Source of the DNA: Balneolaceae bacterium
GTDB lineage: Bacteria; Bacteroidota; Rhodothermia; Balneolales; Balneolaceae
Assembly: GCA_006969905.1 (NCBI GenBank)
Contig: CP030887.1
Span: forward strand, 2,530,730-2,594,729
DNA length: 64,000 bases
Reading direction: 5' to 3'
The position numbers were made by a program, and so were the translations under genes. Within the stretch, counting starts at the first letter, position 1, and every line of letters begins with the position of its first letter. Shown here piece after piece: positions 1-8,166 of this stretch. Under the pieces are notes generated by a model. The model saw only the letters and a program-made list of their open reading frames with translations, was not told the DNA's origin and did not search any database.

Positions 1-586
1 AGGTTACTTCATTAAGTGAAATGAGCTTTACACGATTGCCAATTTTAATACTTACCTGGGGATTAAGGTTTTGAGTGCCGGAGGCAGAAGAATCGGTTTT
101 CAGGGTTTCTATCTCCAGCCATTGAGCATCTATAACCTGCTCTTTGGATTTATTAAATAAGATTAAAACCAGGAGGCAGTAAGCAAAAAGAAAAGTAATT
201 CCCTTTTGGACGGTAAAGAAAAGCAGTGTTTCTGAAAAGGCATTAATTGAAAACGACATTCCTGAAATGCTTATTAAGCTTATGGATACAATTGCAAGAA
301 TCCAGCATATAAATCCTGTAGCAATTATTTTTGTCCAGGTACTAGCCGGGATATCCATTTTCGTATTCGAAAATATCTTCCATGAAAAAAGAGAAAGAGG
401 AATTGCTGAGGCAGCCCAAACCAGCCATCTTATGAAATGAGTTTGGAACAGATTAGTAAACAGAATTTCAGATCTGTTTTCGACAATATCGAAATTGGTG
501 AGGTAGTAGTATTGCTGAAACGCATCAAATAAAATGATGAGCAACAAAAAGAAGGAGAATGCGATTGTAGTCTTCCTGAAATTCAT
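1..586 (-). CDS. Membrane LytTR-type transcriptional regulator, 3' part outside the window
   Basis: I translated this frame by hand. It is open from an ATG at 586 to the window edge (195 codons, no stop). The first ~150 residues hold about four hydrophobic segments (for example TTIAFSFFLLLIILF near the N-terminus and KGITFLFAYCLLVLILF near residue 145). A short linker follows, and the visible part ends in IKIGNRVKLISLNEV, which matches the start of a LytTR DNA-binding domain. Known family: membrane-bound LytTR regulators of Bacteroidota, usually short and without a receiver domain. The C-terminal DNA-binding domain lies beyond base 1, so the assignment rests on its first ~16 residues. It is divergent from the repeat protein at 771. 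Confidence 0.72.
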   Translation of the reverse strand, partial: MNFRKTTIAFSFFLLLIILFDAFQQYYYLTNFDIVENRSEILFTNLFQTHFIRWLVWAASAIPLSLFSWKIFSNTKMDIPASTWTKIIATGFICWILAIVSISLISISGMSFSINAFSETLLFFTVQKGITFLFAYCLLVLILFNKSKEQVIDAQWLEIETLKTDSSASGTQNLNPQVSIKIGNRVKLISLNEVT

Positions 587-770
587 GTCATAGTATCGTG
601 TGTTTTATTTTCTTTTCAAAAAGCAGTTGAAAACTTTAGCACTATAAAAGGCTTTTCATTTCACCAGGAGTTAAATGGCCTCACTCAAATTGAAAAAAAT
701 CATTTTAATTCGGCATCAGTAATTAGTAAAATAAGCCGGATACAGAAGCACACTTACAAAATGGGTTAGT

Positions 771-1646
771 ATGGCTGAACGAAAAGACCGCGAGCGCGGC
801 AGATTAACGAATGATTTAAATCCTGATGAGCCGGACTTTGACCTGGATCACTTTATTGATGAACAATCAGGAAGTGAAGAAGCCTCACCGTCACCGGGAG
901 CTACTCATATTCCCAAACGAAGTACTTTAAAACGAGATTTTATTGCCATTGGCTTGCTTTCGGTAATCGCCTTTTTGTGGTATTTCGACTGGAACCCTAT
1001 GAATGCTTTTGGAGATTCGGGTAGCAGCCAACAGGTTGTGGTTGTGGGTGAAGGTGCCCAGGCAGGCGCTTCACAACAAGCAACAGCTGGCAGCAGTGCT
1101 TTAGCTTTTTTAGACTATATGCAGGCTGTTCAATCTATGGATTTCAGAAGTACTCCTTCTGAATCTCAGGTTAGGGCACTCTACAATAATGGGGTCCCAA
1201 CAGAGTATATTCAGAAACTGGATAAAATCAATTTTCTGGGTGAAGTAAACTATTCCGGGATAATAGCTTTATACACAAATGGGGTAACCGAGGAGTACCT
1301 GGATGTATTGGTAGAAGTGGATTACCTGGATGAGGTAAACTATTCAGGTATTGTAGGTTTGAGGGCAAATGGTGTTCCTGCTGATTACTTAAAGAAACTG
1401 GATGAACTTGATTATCTCGATGAAGTGAACTATTCCGGGATTATAGGGATGTATGTAAACGGGGTAGATGAAGCGTATCTTGAGGGTTTGGACGAAGCAG
1501 ACTACCTGGACGAAGTGAACTATTCAGGCATTATCGGTTTAAAGGCAAATAATATACCCATTGAGTTTATCCAGGAACTAAAGAATCGTGATTTGCTGGA
1601 TGATATGAACTATTCCCAGATCATCTCGTTGTATAGAAACAACTAG
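771..1646 (+). CDS. Single-pass membrane protein with five and a half 30-residue repeats
   Basis: 291 aa. An acidic, hydrophilic N-terminus of ~54 residues is followed by one membrane segment (about residues 56-73, FIAIGLLSVIAFLWYF) with no cleavage site, then a low-complexity G/S/Q/A linker (80-110). From about residue 130 it consists of 30-residue repeats with core NYSGIIxLxxNGV, then xxxYLxxLxxxDYLDEV, starting near residues 130, 160, 190, 220, 250 and 280 (the last is cut short). The pattern resembles the helical 'GV..eY...l' repeats found near BlaR1/M56-type and anti-sigma-like proteins, but that is only a resemblance. The repeats are probably exposed on one face of the inner membrane as a binding surface. 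Function unknown. Confidence 0.78.
   Translation: MAERKDRERGRLTNDLNPDEPDFDLDHFIDEQSGSEEASPSPGATHIPKRSTLKRDFIAIGLLSVIAFLWYFDWNPMNAFGDSGSSQQVVVVGEGAQAGASQQATAGSSALAFLDYMQAVQSMDFRSTPSESQVRALYNNGVPTEYIQKLDKINFLGEVNYSGIIALYTNGVTEEYLDVLVEVDYLDEVNYSGIVGLRANGVPADYLKKLDELDYLDEVNYSGIIGMYVNGVDEAYLEGLDEADYLDEVNYSGIIGLKANNIPIEFIQELKNRDLLDDMNYSQIISLYRNN
1158..1643 (+). repeat. In-frame 90-bp tandem repeat array
   Basis: Five full units and one partial unit of exactly 30 codons. The phrase encoding NYSGI recurs at 1248, 1338, 1428 and 1518 and as NYSQI at 1608; the first unit is the most diverged. Repeats are similar but not identical at the DNA level, with synonymous differences, so they look selected as protein rather than recently duplicated. 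Confidence 0.85.
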
Positions 1647-1711
1647 CCTGGTTTTTTATATCTCTTCCCCTAAAAACCTGCTTTAGCATAGTATAATCCG
1701 TACTTTTTAAG

Positions 1712-2956
1712 ATGTCTAATTCAAAGAAACTACTCATTATTGGTAAAGTATGGCCTGAGTCAGCGTCATCGGCAGCGGGTAGCCGAATGCTTCAGTTGAT
1801 AGACTTTTTTCTTAAGGCAAGATGGGATATTACGTTTGTATGCCCCGCAAAAAAGAATGAACACTCTGATGATTTATCAGGGATAGATATCGATCTGGCT
1901 GAAGTTAAAATGAACGATTCATCCTTCGATGTATTCATTAAGCAACTGAAACCTGATGCGGTACTTTTTGACCGGTTTATGACCGAAGAACAGTTTGGAT
2001 GGAGGGTTGTTGAACAATGCCCTGATGCTATAAGGATTTTAGACACAGAGGACTTGCATTGTCTCAGAAAAGCCCGCCAGGTAGCTGTTAAGCAAAACAG
2101 AGTTTTCACAAACCAAGATTTGTTCAACGAAGAAGCTAAAAGGGAAATAGCCAGCATATTGCGTTGCGATCTGAGCCTTATCATTTCAGAATGGGAAATG
2201 CAGTTGCTGACTAATGTTTTCAGGATAGAAAAGTCACTGATACACTATACCCCATTCATGGTTTCCAGGGATTCAATTACTTTTGAAAGGTGGAAGAGTT
2301 TCGAGGAAAGAGAGCATTTTATTTCCATTGGTAATTTTTTGCATGAACCTAACCGGGATGCTGTGTTACACCTAAAACAGAATATATGGCCGCTTATCAG
2401 GAAAGAGTTGCCAAAAGCAGAATTGCATATCTATGGTGCATATTCATCTCATAAAGTTGAACAATTGCATAATCCTGGAGAAGGTTTTTTGATAAAGGGA
2501 AGAGTTGAAGATGCTAAAGAAGTAATAAGCATATCAAAAGTGATGTTAGCTCCCTTACGATTTGGAGCCGGGCTTAAAGGCAAGCTCCTGGATGCAATGC
2601 TTACCGGCACACCTTCGGTAACTACAACCATTGGAGCTGAAGGCATGACCGGTGATTATAACTGGCCGGGAGTTGTTTTTGACGACTTCGTTGGCTTTGC
2701 AAAAGCTGCGGTTAGCCTTTATACGGATAAGGTAAAATGGAGCCAGGCCAAAGAGAGCATCAGAGCTTTACTAGAAGAACGGTTTGGTGAAAAAACTCAC
2801 CGGGATACACTGAACCAAAGAATTAGTATGATTCAAACGGGTGTCAAGTCACACAGACAGAAAAACTTTTTAGGTTCAATGCTTCTTCATCACACAACGG
2901 CAAGCACAAAGTATATGAGCAAATGGATCGAGGAAAAGAACAAAAAGCCGGAATAA
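1712..2956 (+). CDS. GT4-type glycosyltransferase (Glyco_trans_1_4-like)
   Basis: 414 aa, no signal peptide. The N-terminal Rossmann half starts with KKLLIIGKVWPE and AAGSRMLQL, typical of GT-B glycosyltransferases. The C-terminal half contains IYGAYSSHK, then LAPLRFGAGLKGKLLDAM and GTPSVTTTIGAEGM, the donor-nucleotide-binding region of the GT4 family. It should transfer a sugar from a nucleotide-sugar to a cell-surface acceptor; neither donor nor acceptor can be read from the sequence. It lies 65 bp after the repeat protein and 18-39 bp before the thioredoxin-like gene, so a loose operon is possible. Confidence 0.82.
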   Translation: MSNSKKLLIIGKVWPESASSAAGSRMLQLIDFFLKARWDITFVCPAKKNEHSDDLSGIDIDLAEVKMNDSSFDVFIKQLKPDAVLFDRFMTEEQFGWRVVEQCPDAIRILDTEDLHCLRKARQVAVKQNRVFTNQDLFNEEAKREIASILRCDLSLIISEWEMQLLTNVFRIEKSLIHYTPFMVSRDSITFERWKSFEEREHFISIGNFLHEPNRDAVLHLKQNIWPLIRKELPKAELHIYGAYSSHKVEQLHNPGEGFLIKGRVEDAKEVISISKVMLAPLRFGAGLKGKLLDAMLTGTPSVTTTIGAEGMTGDYNWPGVVFDDFVGFAKAAVSLYTDKVKWSQAKESIRALLEERFGEKTHRDTLNQRISMIQTGVKSHRQKNFLGSMLLHHTTASTKYMSKWIEEKNKKPE

Positions 2957-2995
2957 TTTAACAGGTTATAAAAGGTGAAACATCTATCTTCGTGC

Positions 2996-4207
2996 ATGAA
3001 AAAATTACTGCTTGTATTCTCTATCTCACTTCTTACCGTATGGTCAGCTGCATCTCAAAATCTTAAGGAAGGAAGCTGGAGAGGGGGCATCATTTACAGT
3101 GATGCAGAAGTTCCTTTCACTTTTGAAGTAGAGCATTCCGAAGACCTGACAAATCCTTATATAGCCATTATCAACGGCTCTGACCGGGCATTAATCAAAG
3201 ATGCGTTTATAATAAACGACAGCCTGATCATTCCCATGTTCGCATTTGATATTACGTTAAAGGCACACCTGGGAGAGAATGAAATGTCAGGAGAACTGAT
3301 CAAACATTACCGAAACAGAAGTTATCCCTTCAAAGCACAGTTTGGGCTTCCCAGGTATGATATTGAGGCAGAAGAAAAACCTTTGGAGATAGAGCCAAGA
3401 TGGGAGATGACGTTAAGGTATGACAGATCTAATCCATCTAAGGTTGTGGGTTTATTTGAACAGAATGGTAACAAAGTAACAGCTACACTATTAACCGAAG
3501 TAAGTGACTTTCGTTTTTTTGAGGGAAAAATAGAAGGGAATACTATGGAGCTTTCTTCTTTTGATGGGGTTCATGCATTTTTAATAAAAGGAACATATCA
3601 GGATGACTCATGGGTTGGTGAAATTGTTTATGATGACGGATACTCTGAGAATTGGAAAGGGAGCTACAACGCAAATGCTGAGATTAGGGATCCGTTTAAA
3701 ATTATTACACTCGGTAAGGAAGAACAGCGTCCTGATTTCAAAGAATTAACTGCTGAAGGGCAGCCCGCTATTGAGTGGGGTGATTATGAGGGAAAAGTAT
3801 TATTGATACAATTATTTGGCACATGGTGCCCCAATAGCTGGGATCAAACTAAGTATCTGGTTGATTGGTATAATGCTAATCAAAGTAAGGAGGTTGAAGT
3901 ACTGGCGGTTAATTTTGAGGCGAATTATTCCAAAGAATATGGCGAGAGGCGGATCAAAGAGTACAAAGATAAAATGGAAATCGGCTATGATGTAATTCTT
4001 GGGGGCAGGTTGAGTAAAAAGGAAGCAGCCAAGGCATTTCCTTTTATGGATAGGATACTGGCTTTTCCCACCCTCGTGATCGTGGATAAGAAAGGGTATG
4101 CACGGTATGTACATAGTTTCTTTACCGGACCCGCTACCGGTGAGTATTACCACGAATTTGACCAGGACTTGAATGCTATTGTTGATAAGCTTTTAAAAGA
4201 ATCTTAA
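2996..4207 (+). CDS. Secreted TlpA/ResA-like thioredoxin-fold protein with a CPNS site
   Basis: Starting at ATG 2996 the protein is 403 aa and opens with a clear signal peptide (MKKLLLVFSISLLTVWSAAS). A GTG at 2975 would add seven residues and is less likely. Residues ~20-235 form a beta-rich N-terminal region as in Bacteroidota TlpA-family proteins; ~250-400 is a thioredoxin fold with LLIQLFGTWCPNSW. The usual CxxC is CPNS: Cys278 is kept and the second Cys is Ser281, so this is a monothiol site. That argues against classic disulfide reduction and for a mixed-disulfide, isomerase or binding role. The ROK kinase gene starts 4 bp downstream. Confidence 0.82.
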   Translation: MKKLLLVFSISLLTVWSAASQNLKEGSWRGGIIYSDAEVPFTFEVEHSEDLTNPYIAIINGSDRALIKDAFIINDSLIIPMFAFDITLKAHLGENEMSGELIKHYRNRSYPFKAQFGLPRYDIEAEEKPLEIEPRWEMTLRYDRSNPSKVVGLFEQNGNKVTATLLTEVSDFRFFEGKIEGNTMELSSFDGVHAFLIKGTYQDDSWVGEIVYDDGYSENWKGSYNANAEIRDPFKIITLGKEEQRPDFKELTAEGQPAIEWGDYEGKVLLIQLFGTWCPNSWDQTKYLVDWYNANQSKEVEVLAVNFEANYSKEYGERRIKEYKDKMEIGYDVILGGRLSKKEAAKAFPFMDRILAFPTLVIVDKKGYARYVHSFFTGPATGEYYHEFDQDLNAIVDKLLKES

Positions 4208-4211
4208 AAGA

Positions 4212-5300
4212 ATGACAGTTATTACGCTGGATGCCGGGGGCACCAATTTTGAGTTCAGTGCCATAAAAGACGGAAAGTTTATAGGCAAGGCAATCCGGCT
4301 TCCTTCGCAGGCAGCAGATTTGAACCGTTGCCTGGAAACCATGAAAAATGGTTTTGCCCAAATTATAGATACGCTTGATGAACCTCCTGATGCCATCAGT
4401 TTTGCTTTCCCAGGTCCTGCGGATTACGAACGTGGTGTTATAGGTGATCTTCCCAACCTTCCTGCATTTAAAGGGGGAGGAATTGCACTTGGGTCTTACC
4501 TGGAGAAAGAATTCAGGATTCCTGTTTTTATCAATAATGATGGTAATTTATTTGCACTGGGAGAATGCCGGCAAGGTTTTTTGAAAGAGCTTAATTCCGG
4601 TTTAAAAGAGAGTGGGAATACTCATCAATACAAAAACCTGGTAGGTATAACCCTCGGAACAGGCTTTGGTGTAGGGGTTTCAATTAATGGTAAAATGCTG
4701 AAGGGGGATAATAATGCAGCAGCTGAAGGCTGGAAACTCAGAAACAGGCATCACAATTATTCCTTCATAGAAGATACAGTGAGCACAAAAGCTTTGCGAA
4801 GAATATATGCTGAACAGATCGCCATAGATCCGGATCAGTCTCCAAGCCCTGAAGAAATCTATCAAATTGCACGAGGAGAGAAGCAAGGGGTACAACCCGC
4901 TGCTATTGAGAGCTACCTGAGGTATGGAAGTGCGTTAGGAGATGCAATTGCCAATATTATAACCATTATTGATGGAGCAGTAGTAATAGGGGGTGGAATA
5001 AGCAAAGCCTATCCGCTTTTTAAAAGAACCATGCTGGATGAGTTAAACGGTCATTTCGATTTACTCAATGGACAAAGAAGTTCACGGCTTGTACAAAAAG
5101 TATTTGATATCGAAGACGATTGGTCAGCAAAGAAATTTTTTGAGCCTTCTATTAAAGAAGTTGAAGTCTCGGGATCGGATGTTAGGGTTCCCTACCAGGA
5201 TGAGAAAAGAATACCTATAGGTATCAGCAGGATTGGGGCTGGAAAAGCGATATCACTAGGGGCTTATTTTTTTGCCAAAGAGGCATTGTCAGGTAAATAA
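4212..5300 (+). CDS. ROK-family sugar kinase
   Basis: 362 aa cytoplasmic protein. The N-terminal phosphate-binding motif ITLDAGGTNFEFSAI, the FAFPGPADY and INNDGNLFALGE segments and the ATP-site motif GITLGTGFGVGV are those of ROK kinases (glucokinase, N-acetylglucosamine or N-acetylmannosamine kinases). The zinc motif CxCGxxGCxE of many ROK proteins is absent, as in some Bacteroidota members. The substrate is probably glucose or an N-acetylhexosamine. It would be a logical hexosamine kinase for the GH20/NagB branch of the glycan locus, but it lies 14 kb away, so that link is speculative. It starts 4 bp after the preceding stop, which suggests co-transcription. Confidence 0.82.
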   Translation: MTVITLDAGGTNFEFSAIKDGKFIGKAIRLPSQAADLNRCLETMKNGFAQIIDTLDEPPDAISFAFPGPADYERGVIGDLPNLPAFKGGGIALGSYLEKEFRIPVFINNDGNLFALGECRQGFLKELNSGLKESGNTHQYKNLVGITLGTGFGVGVSINGKMLKGDNNAAAEGWKLRNRHHNYSFIEDTVSTKALRRIYAEQIAIDPDQSPSPEEIYQIARGEKQGVQPAAIESYLRYGSALGDAIANIITIIDGAVVIGGGISKAYPLFKRTMLDELNGHFDLLNGQRSSRLVQKVFDIEDDWSAKKFFEPSIKEVEVSGSDVRVPYQDEKRIPIGISRIGAGKAISLGAYFFAKEALSGK

Positions 5301-5302
5301 AA

Positions 5303-5322
5303 AAGGCCCCGAAAGGAGCCTT
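5303..5322. terminator. Bidirectional intrinsic terminator
   Basis: Stem AAGGCCCC / GGAGCCTT with a GAAA tetraloop and one C-A mismatch. It lies between the convergent stops at 5300 and 5327. On the minus strand the stem is followed by a run of six T residues, making a strong terminator for the TPR gene; on the plus strand the tail is weaker. Confidence 0.85.
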
Positions 5323-5326
5323 AAAA

Positions 5327-6016
5327 TCATCCGGCTACTACAGCTATGCGCCCCTGCAGGCGTTGGCTTTGTGCAACCTCCTGGCTATTAGGATATTCTT
5401 CTACAACCTGTTCTGCCAATTCCCGGGCTTTTTCGAATTCACCCATTTTAAAATAGACATTTGCAGCTTTAAAGAGGTTATATGGAGTGGTAGTATCATT
5501 TACATCCCACTCAGCCGCTTTTTCATACATACGTGCTGCTTTTTCAAAACTTTCATTGGCTTCTAAGAGTGAAGCATGAAACGAAACAGCCCCAACACCC
5601 ATAATTCCATCAGCAGGTTTAAACTCCTGCATATAAGCCAGTGCTTCTAAGGTATTTCCCAGTTTAAAGTTTGATACCGCTGCATAGTAGCTTGCAAGGT
5701 TGCCGGCATCAGTTCCTGAGTAGTTATCCGCAATTTGTTCAAAGCCAAAAGTAAGTTCAAACTCATCTCCTTTTAACGCCTTCAAATAATCACCCTGGGA
5801 ATATTCAGCTTCTGCAATAGCTAATAAATTCTGCGCTTTTGCTTCCTGGTCAGAAGAATAAAACCCGTAACCGATGAATACAGCGACTACAACCAGTAAT
5901 GTTACCACAATGGATAGAATAGTTACACGGTTTGCAATAAAATAATTGCTGGATTTAACATAAAAATCCAGCAGGGGATCGCGTTCTAATTCTTCTTTTG
6001 TAAATTTTTTAGACAT
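5327..6016 (-). CDS. Single-pass membrane TPR protein (YfgM-like)
   Basis: 229 aa. A short cytoplasmic N-terminus (~25 residues) is followed by one membrane helix at about residues 33-53 (ILSIVVTLLVVVAVFIGYGF) and then a tetratricopeptide region. Its units include ASYYAAVSNFKLGNTLEAL, PYNLFKAANVYFKMGEFEKA and ARELAEQVVEEYPNSQEV. The layout, a TM anchor followed by extracytoplasmic TPRs, is that of YfgM/TPR_21-type proteins that work with the Sec translocon or envelope chaperones. That role is inferred from topology, not from a diagnostic motif. It is followed by a strong terminator and is 74 bp from the lolD end, so it is probably expressed from its own promoter. Confidence 0.78.
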   Translation of the reverse strand: MSKKFTKEELERDPLLDFYVKSSNYFIANRVTILSIVVTLLVVVAVFIGYGFYSSDQEAKAQNLLAIAEAEYSQGDYLKALKGDEFELTFGFEQIADNYSGTDAGNLASYYAAVSNFKLGNTLEALAYMQEFKPADGIMGVGAVSFHASLLEANESFEKAARMYEKAAEWDVNDTTTPYNLFKAANVYFKMGEFEKARELAEQVVEEYPNSQEVAQSQRLQGRIAVVAG

Positions 6017-6090
6017 GATGTTTGATAATAGTCTGCGTTATTTAATAACCTCAAAAATAGGGTTGTTTGAGCTTTTAACCAACCTGCAAA

Positions 6091-6771
6091 TTAACTGATT
6101 ACGCCATTTTTGATCTCTAAAATTCTATCAGATCTGCCAGCAATTGATTCTTCGTGAGTGATAAGTAAAATAGAGACACCATCCCTGTCCCGAAGTTCAA
6201 AAAGCATATCTAAAATGAGCTCAGTATTTTCATCATCCAGGTTACCGGTGGGTTCATCGGCAAGAATGAGTTGGGGGCGGTTCATTAGCGCACGTGCCAT
6301 AGAAACACGCTGCTGCTCTCCCCCCGAAAGCTGGGTAGGTCGATGATTCTTACGCTTTTCTATACCAAAGCGGGTAAGCAAATCCGTAGCTCGTTTAGAT
6401 GCCTTGCTAAAAGATTCACCGGAAATGAGAGCAGGCATACAGATATTTTCCAGGGCTGTAAACTCAGGCAACAGATGATGGAATTGAAATACAAAACCCA
6501 TATTTCGATTCCTGAACTCAGCAAGTTTATCTTCTTTCAGGGAAGCCATGTTTGTGTTGTTCCAAAAAACATCTCCTGAATCAGGCTTATCTAAACCTCC
6601 AAGGATATGAAGGAGAGTGCTTTTACCACTACCACTAGAACCCACAATGGCAGTAACAGTACTTTGGGCTACTTCAAGATTAACACCCCTGAGTACTTCG
6701 AGAGGAGCGCCACCGTCCTGGTCTTGATAGCTTTTATGAATTTCTTTGGCAACTAACAGAGGCTGTGACAT
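6091..6771 (-). CDS. lolD: Lipoprotein-release ABC transporter ATPase LolD
   Basis: 226 aa ABC ATPase of the MacB/LolD group. Walker A is GSSGSGKST, the Q-loop region is [17 protein letters not shown], the signature is LSGGEQQRV and Walker B is [12 protein letters not shown]. The [10 protein letters not shown] segment and the length are typical of LolD, which powers the LolCE complex that extracts lipoproteins from the inner membrane. No lolC/E gene lies beside it. It begins 2 bp after the ymdB stop and is the last gene of the pheS-pheT...ymdB-lolD run. A macrolide-type MacB ATPase would look similar but is normally fused to its permease. Confidence 0.86.
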   Translation of the reverse strand: MSQPLLVAKEIHKSYQDQDGGAPLEVLRGVNLEVAQSTVTAIVGSSGSGKSTLLHILGGLDKPDSGDVFWNNTNMASLKEDKLAEFRNRNMGFVFQFHHLLPEFTALENICMPALISGESFSKASKRATDLLTRFGIEKRKNHRPTQLSGGEQQRVSMARALMNRPQLILADEPTGNLDDENTELILDMLFELRDRDGVSILLITHEESIAGRSDRILEIKNGVIS

Positions 6772-6773
6772 GG

Positions 6774-7586
6774 TTACTCTTCGCTAGAATTAAACTCCGG
6801 ATATGTTACTTGTTCGATGTGAACACATTTTCCGGTTTCTGTATCTACTTTTGCAAATACCCCGCAAATATGGTTATCTCCATTGGCAGGCTGGTATTTT
6901 TGATGAACCCCTGTCATAAATCGTTTGATAGCTACTTTTTTGTCCATACCTAGTGAAGAATTGAACGACCCGGTCATCCCGGCATCGGTTTGGTATCCCA
7001 GTCCATTAGGGAAAATTCGTGCATCACCCGTAGGGATGTGCGTATGGGTGCCTACAAGTACAGAAGCTCGTCCATCAACATGCCAGGCAAGAGAAATCTT
7101 CTCGGCTGTAGCCTCAGCATGGAAATCGATAAATACAAGATTGGTTTCTTCCCGGATTTTAGATAAAGCCCAATCTGCTGAAGAAAAGGGATCATCAATA
7201 GCTTTCATAAATGTTCTTCCCTGTAGATTAAGAACACCTATTTTGTGGGAAGATTCCGGAATTTGATATACGCCAAAGCCATATCCGGCATTCCCTTTAG
7301 GGTAGTTGAGAGGGCGGAGGAGAGTATTGTTTTCCCTCATGTAAGGAAATATTTTCCACTTATCGAAGGAATGATCCCCACCGGTTATTACATGAACACC
7401 CAACGAGTGCAGAGTTTTGCAAATATCTTCATTGATGCCGTGACCTTCATGGGAGTTTTCCCCATTGGCAATTACAAAGTCAGCGCCATATCTCTTTATA
7501 AGACTAGGAAGTACTGTTTCAAGGATTTTTATACCGGGCGTACCAACGATATCGCCAATAAAAAGAATGCCGACTGTTTCAGCCAA
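6774..7586 (-). CDS. ymdB: YmdB-family metallophosphoesterase
   Basis: 270 aa. Motifs follow the YmdB/DR1281 family (cyclic-nucleotide phosphodiesterase-like dinuclear metal enzymes): FIGDIVGTPG (first Asp), VIANGENSHEGHGI (Glu-Asn pair), FIDFHAEATAEK and VGTHTHIPTGDARI (metal-binding histidines). The usual GNH motif reads GGDHSFDK, with Asp replacing the Asn ligand. In other bacteria YmdB affects RNA metabolism and biofilm formation; nothing here shows a role. It is 22 bp downstream of zapA and 2 bp upstream of lolD, so it is probably part of one operon. Confidence 0.88.
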   Translation of the reverse strand: MAETVGILFIGDIVGTPGIKILETVLPSLIKRYGADFVIANGENSHEGHGINEDICKTLHSLGVHVITGGDHSFDKWKIFPYMRENNTLLRPLNYPKGNAGYGFGVYQIPESSHKIGVLNLQGRTFMKAIDDPFSSADWALSKIREETNLVFIDFHAEATAEKISLAWHVDGRASVLVGTHTHIPTGDARIFPNGLGYQTDAGMTGSFNSSLGMDKKVAIKRFMTGVHQKYQPANGDNHICGVFAKVDTETGKCVHIEQVTYPEFNSSEE

Positions 7587-7608
7587 AATAGGGTACCTGT
7601 ATTAAAAG

Positions 7609-7908
7609 TTAAGCTTCCTGGATAGATTCGATGAGCCGCTCTAAGCTTTTATTAACGCGCTGCATCATCAGTTCTTCATTTTTTTCCATTTCGGAACTAC
7701 TTGTGCGAGCTTCGAAAAGCTCCTCAGCTATACTAAGGGCGGCTAATGACATTACAGTAGATTCCGGTTGCTTGCTCAACTGTTCACGATACGTACGAAA
7801 ACGTTCATCTACATACGCACATATACGAAGCATATTCTCTTCTTCATGCTCTTCAACTTTAAGCGGATACTGCTTACCCAGAATAGTTACTTTAATTGAC
7901 TTCATCAT
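7609..7908 (-). CDS. zapA: Cell division protein ZapA
   Basis: 99 aa, the normal ZapA length. The N-terminus SIKVTILGKQYPLKV is the ZapA beta-domain, followed by AYVDERFRTYREQ and a C-terminal helix predicted to form the coiled-coil dimer/tetramer interface. ZapA binds FtsZ and bundles protofilaments at midcell. The start overlaps the end of the coiled-coil gene at 7892 by 17 bp, indicating translational coupling. An alternative start one codon later is equally possible. Confidence 0.88.
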   Translation of the reverse strand: MMKSIKVTILGKQYPLKVEEHEEENMLRICAYVDERFRTYREQLSKQPESTVMSLAALSIAEELFEARTSSSEMEKNEELMMQRVNKSLERLIESIQEA

Positions 7909-8155
7909 TACTTCCTATATGATTATCAATTTTTCTGATTAGCCCCTGGATATGCTGGCGCATGGCTAAACGCTCAGACTCATTGATGGCAGAAAAGATA
8001 TCGGTTTGCTTATCACGGGCTTCTTCAAGCTTGGTTTTAAGCTTGCTGTTTTCCCGTTTTAGTTCCCTGATTTCTTGTTTTAAACCATCAACTTCCTGGG
8101 TAATAATTTCAAGAAGCTCTTTAAACCGCTCGCTTTGTTGTGCAAGTTGATTCAT
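7892..8155 (-). CDS. Short coiled-coil protein upstream of zapA (possible division factor)
   Basis: 87 aa, almost entirely one predicted coiled coil: heptads run through ERFKELLEIITQEVDGLKQ and then ENSKLKTKLEEAR, followed by a C-terminal helical tail. No membrane segment. It sits between pheT (11 bp downstream of the pheT stop) and zapA, which it overlaps. Length, composition and context recall ZapB-like proteins that connect ZapA to the nucleoid, but sequence identity to ZapB cannot be judged by eye, so the role is inference. Confidence 0.7.
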   Translation of the reverse strand: MNQLAQQSERFKELLEIITQEVDGLKQEIRELKRENSKLKTKLEEARDKQTDIFSAINESERLAMRQHIQGLIRKIDNHIGSNDEVN

Positions 8156-8166
8156 AGCTGAAAAAC

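Noticed and set aside
7587-7608. 6S RNA beside zapA
   Set aside because: The zapA-linked ssrS arrangement of other bacteria is absent; the gap is only 22 bp.
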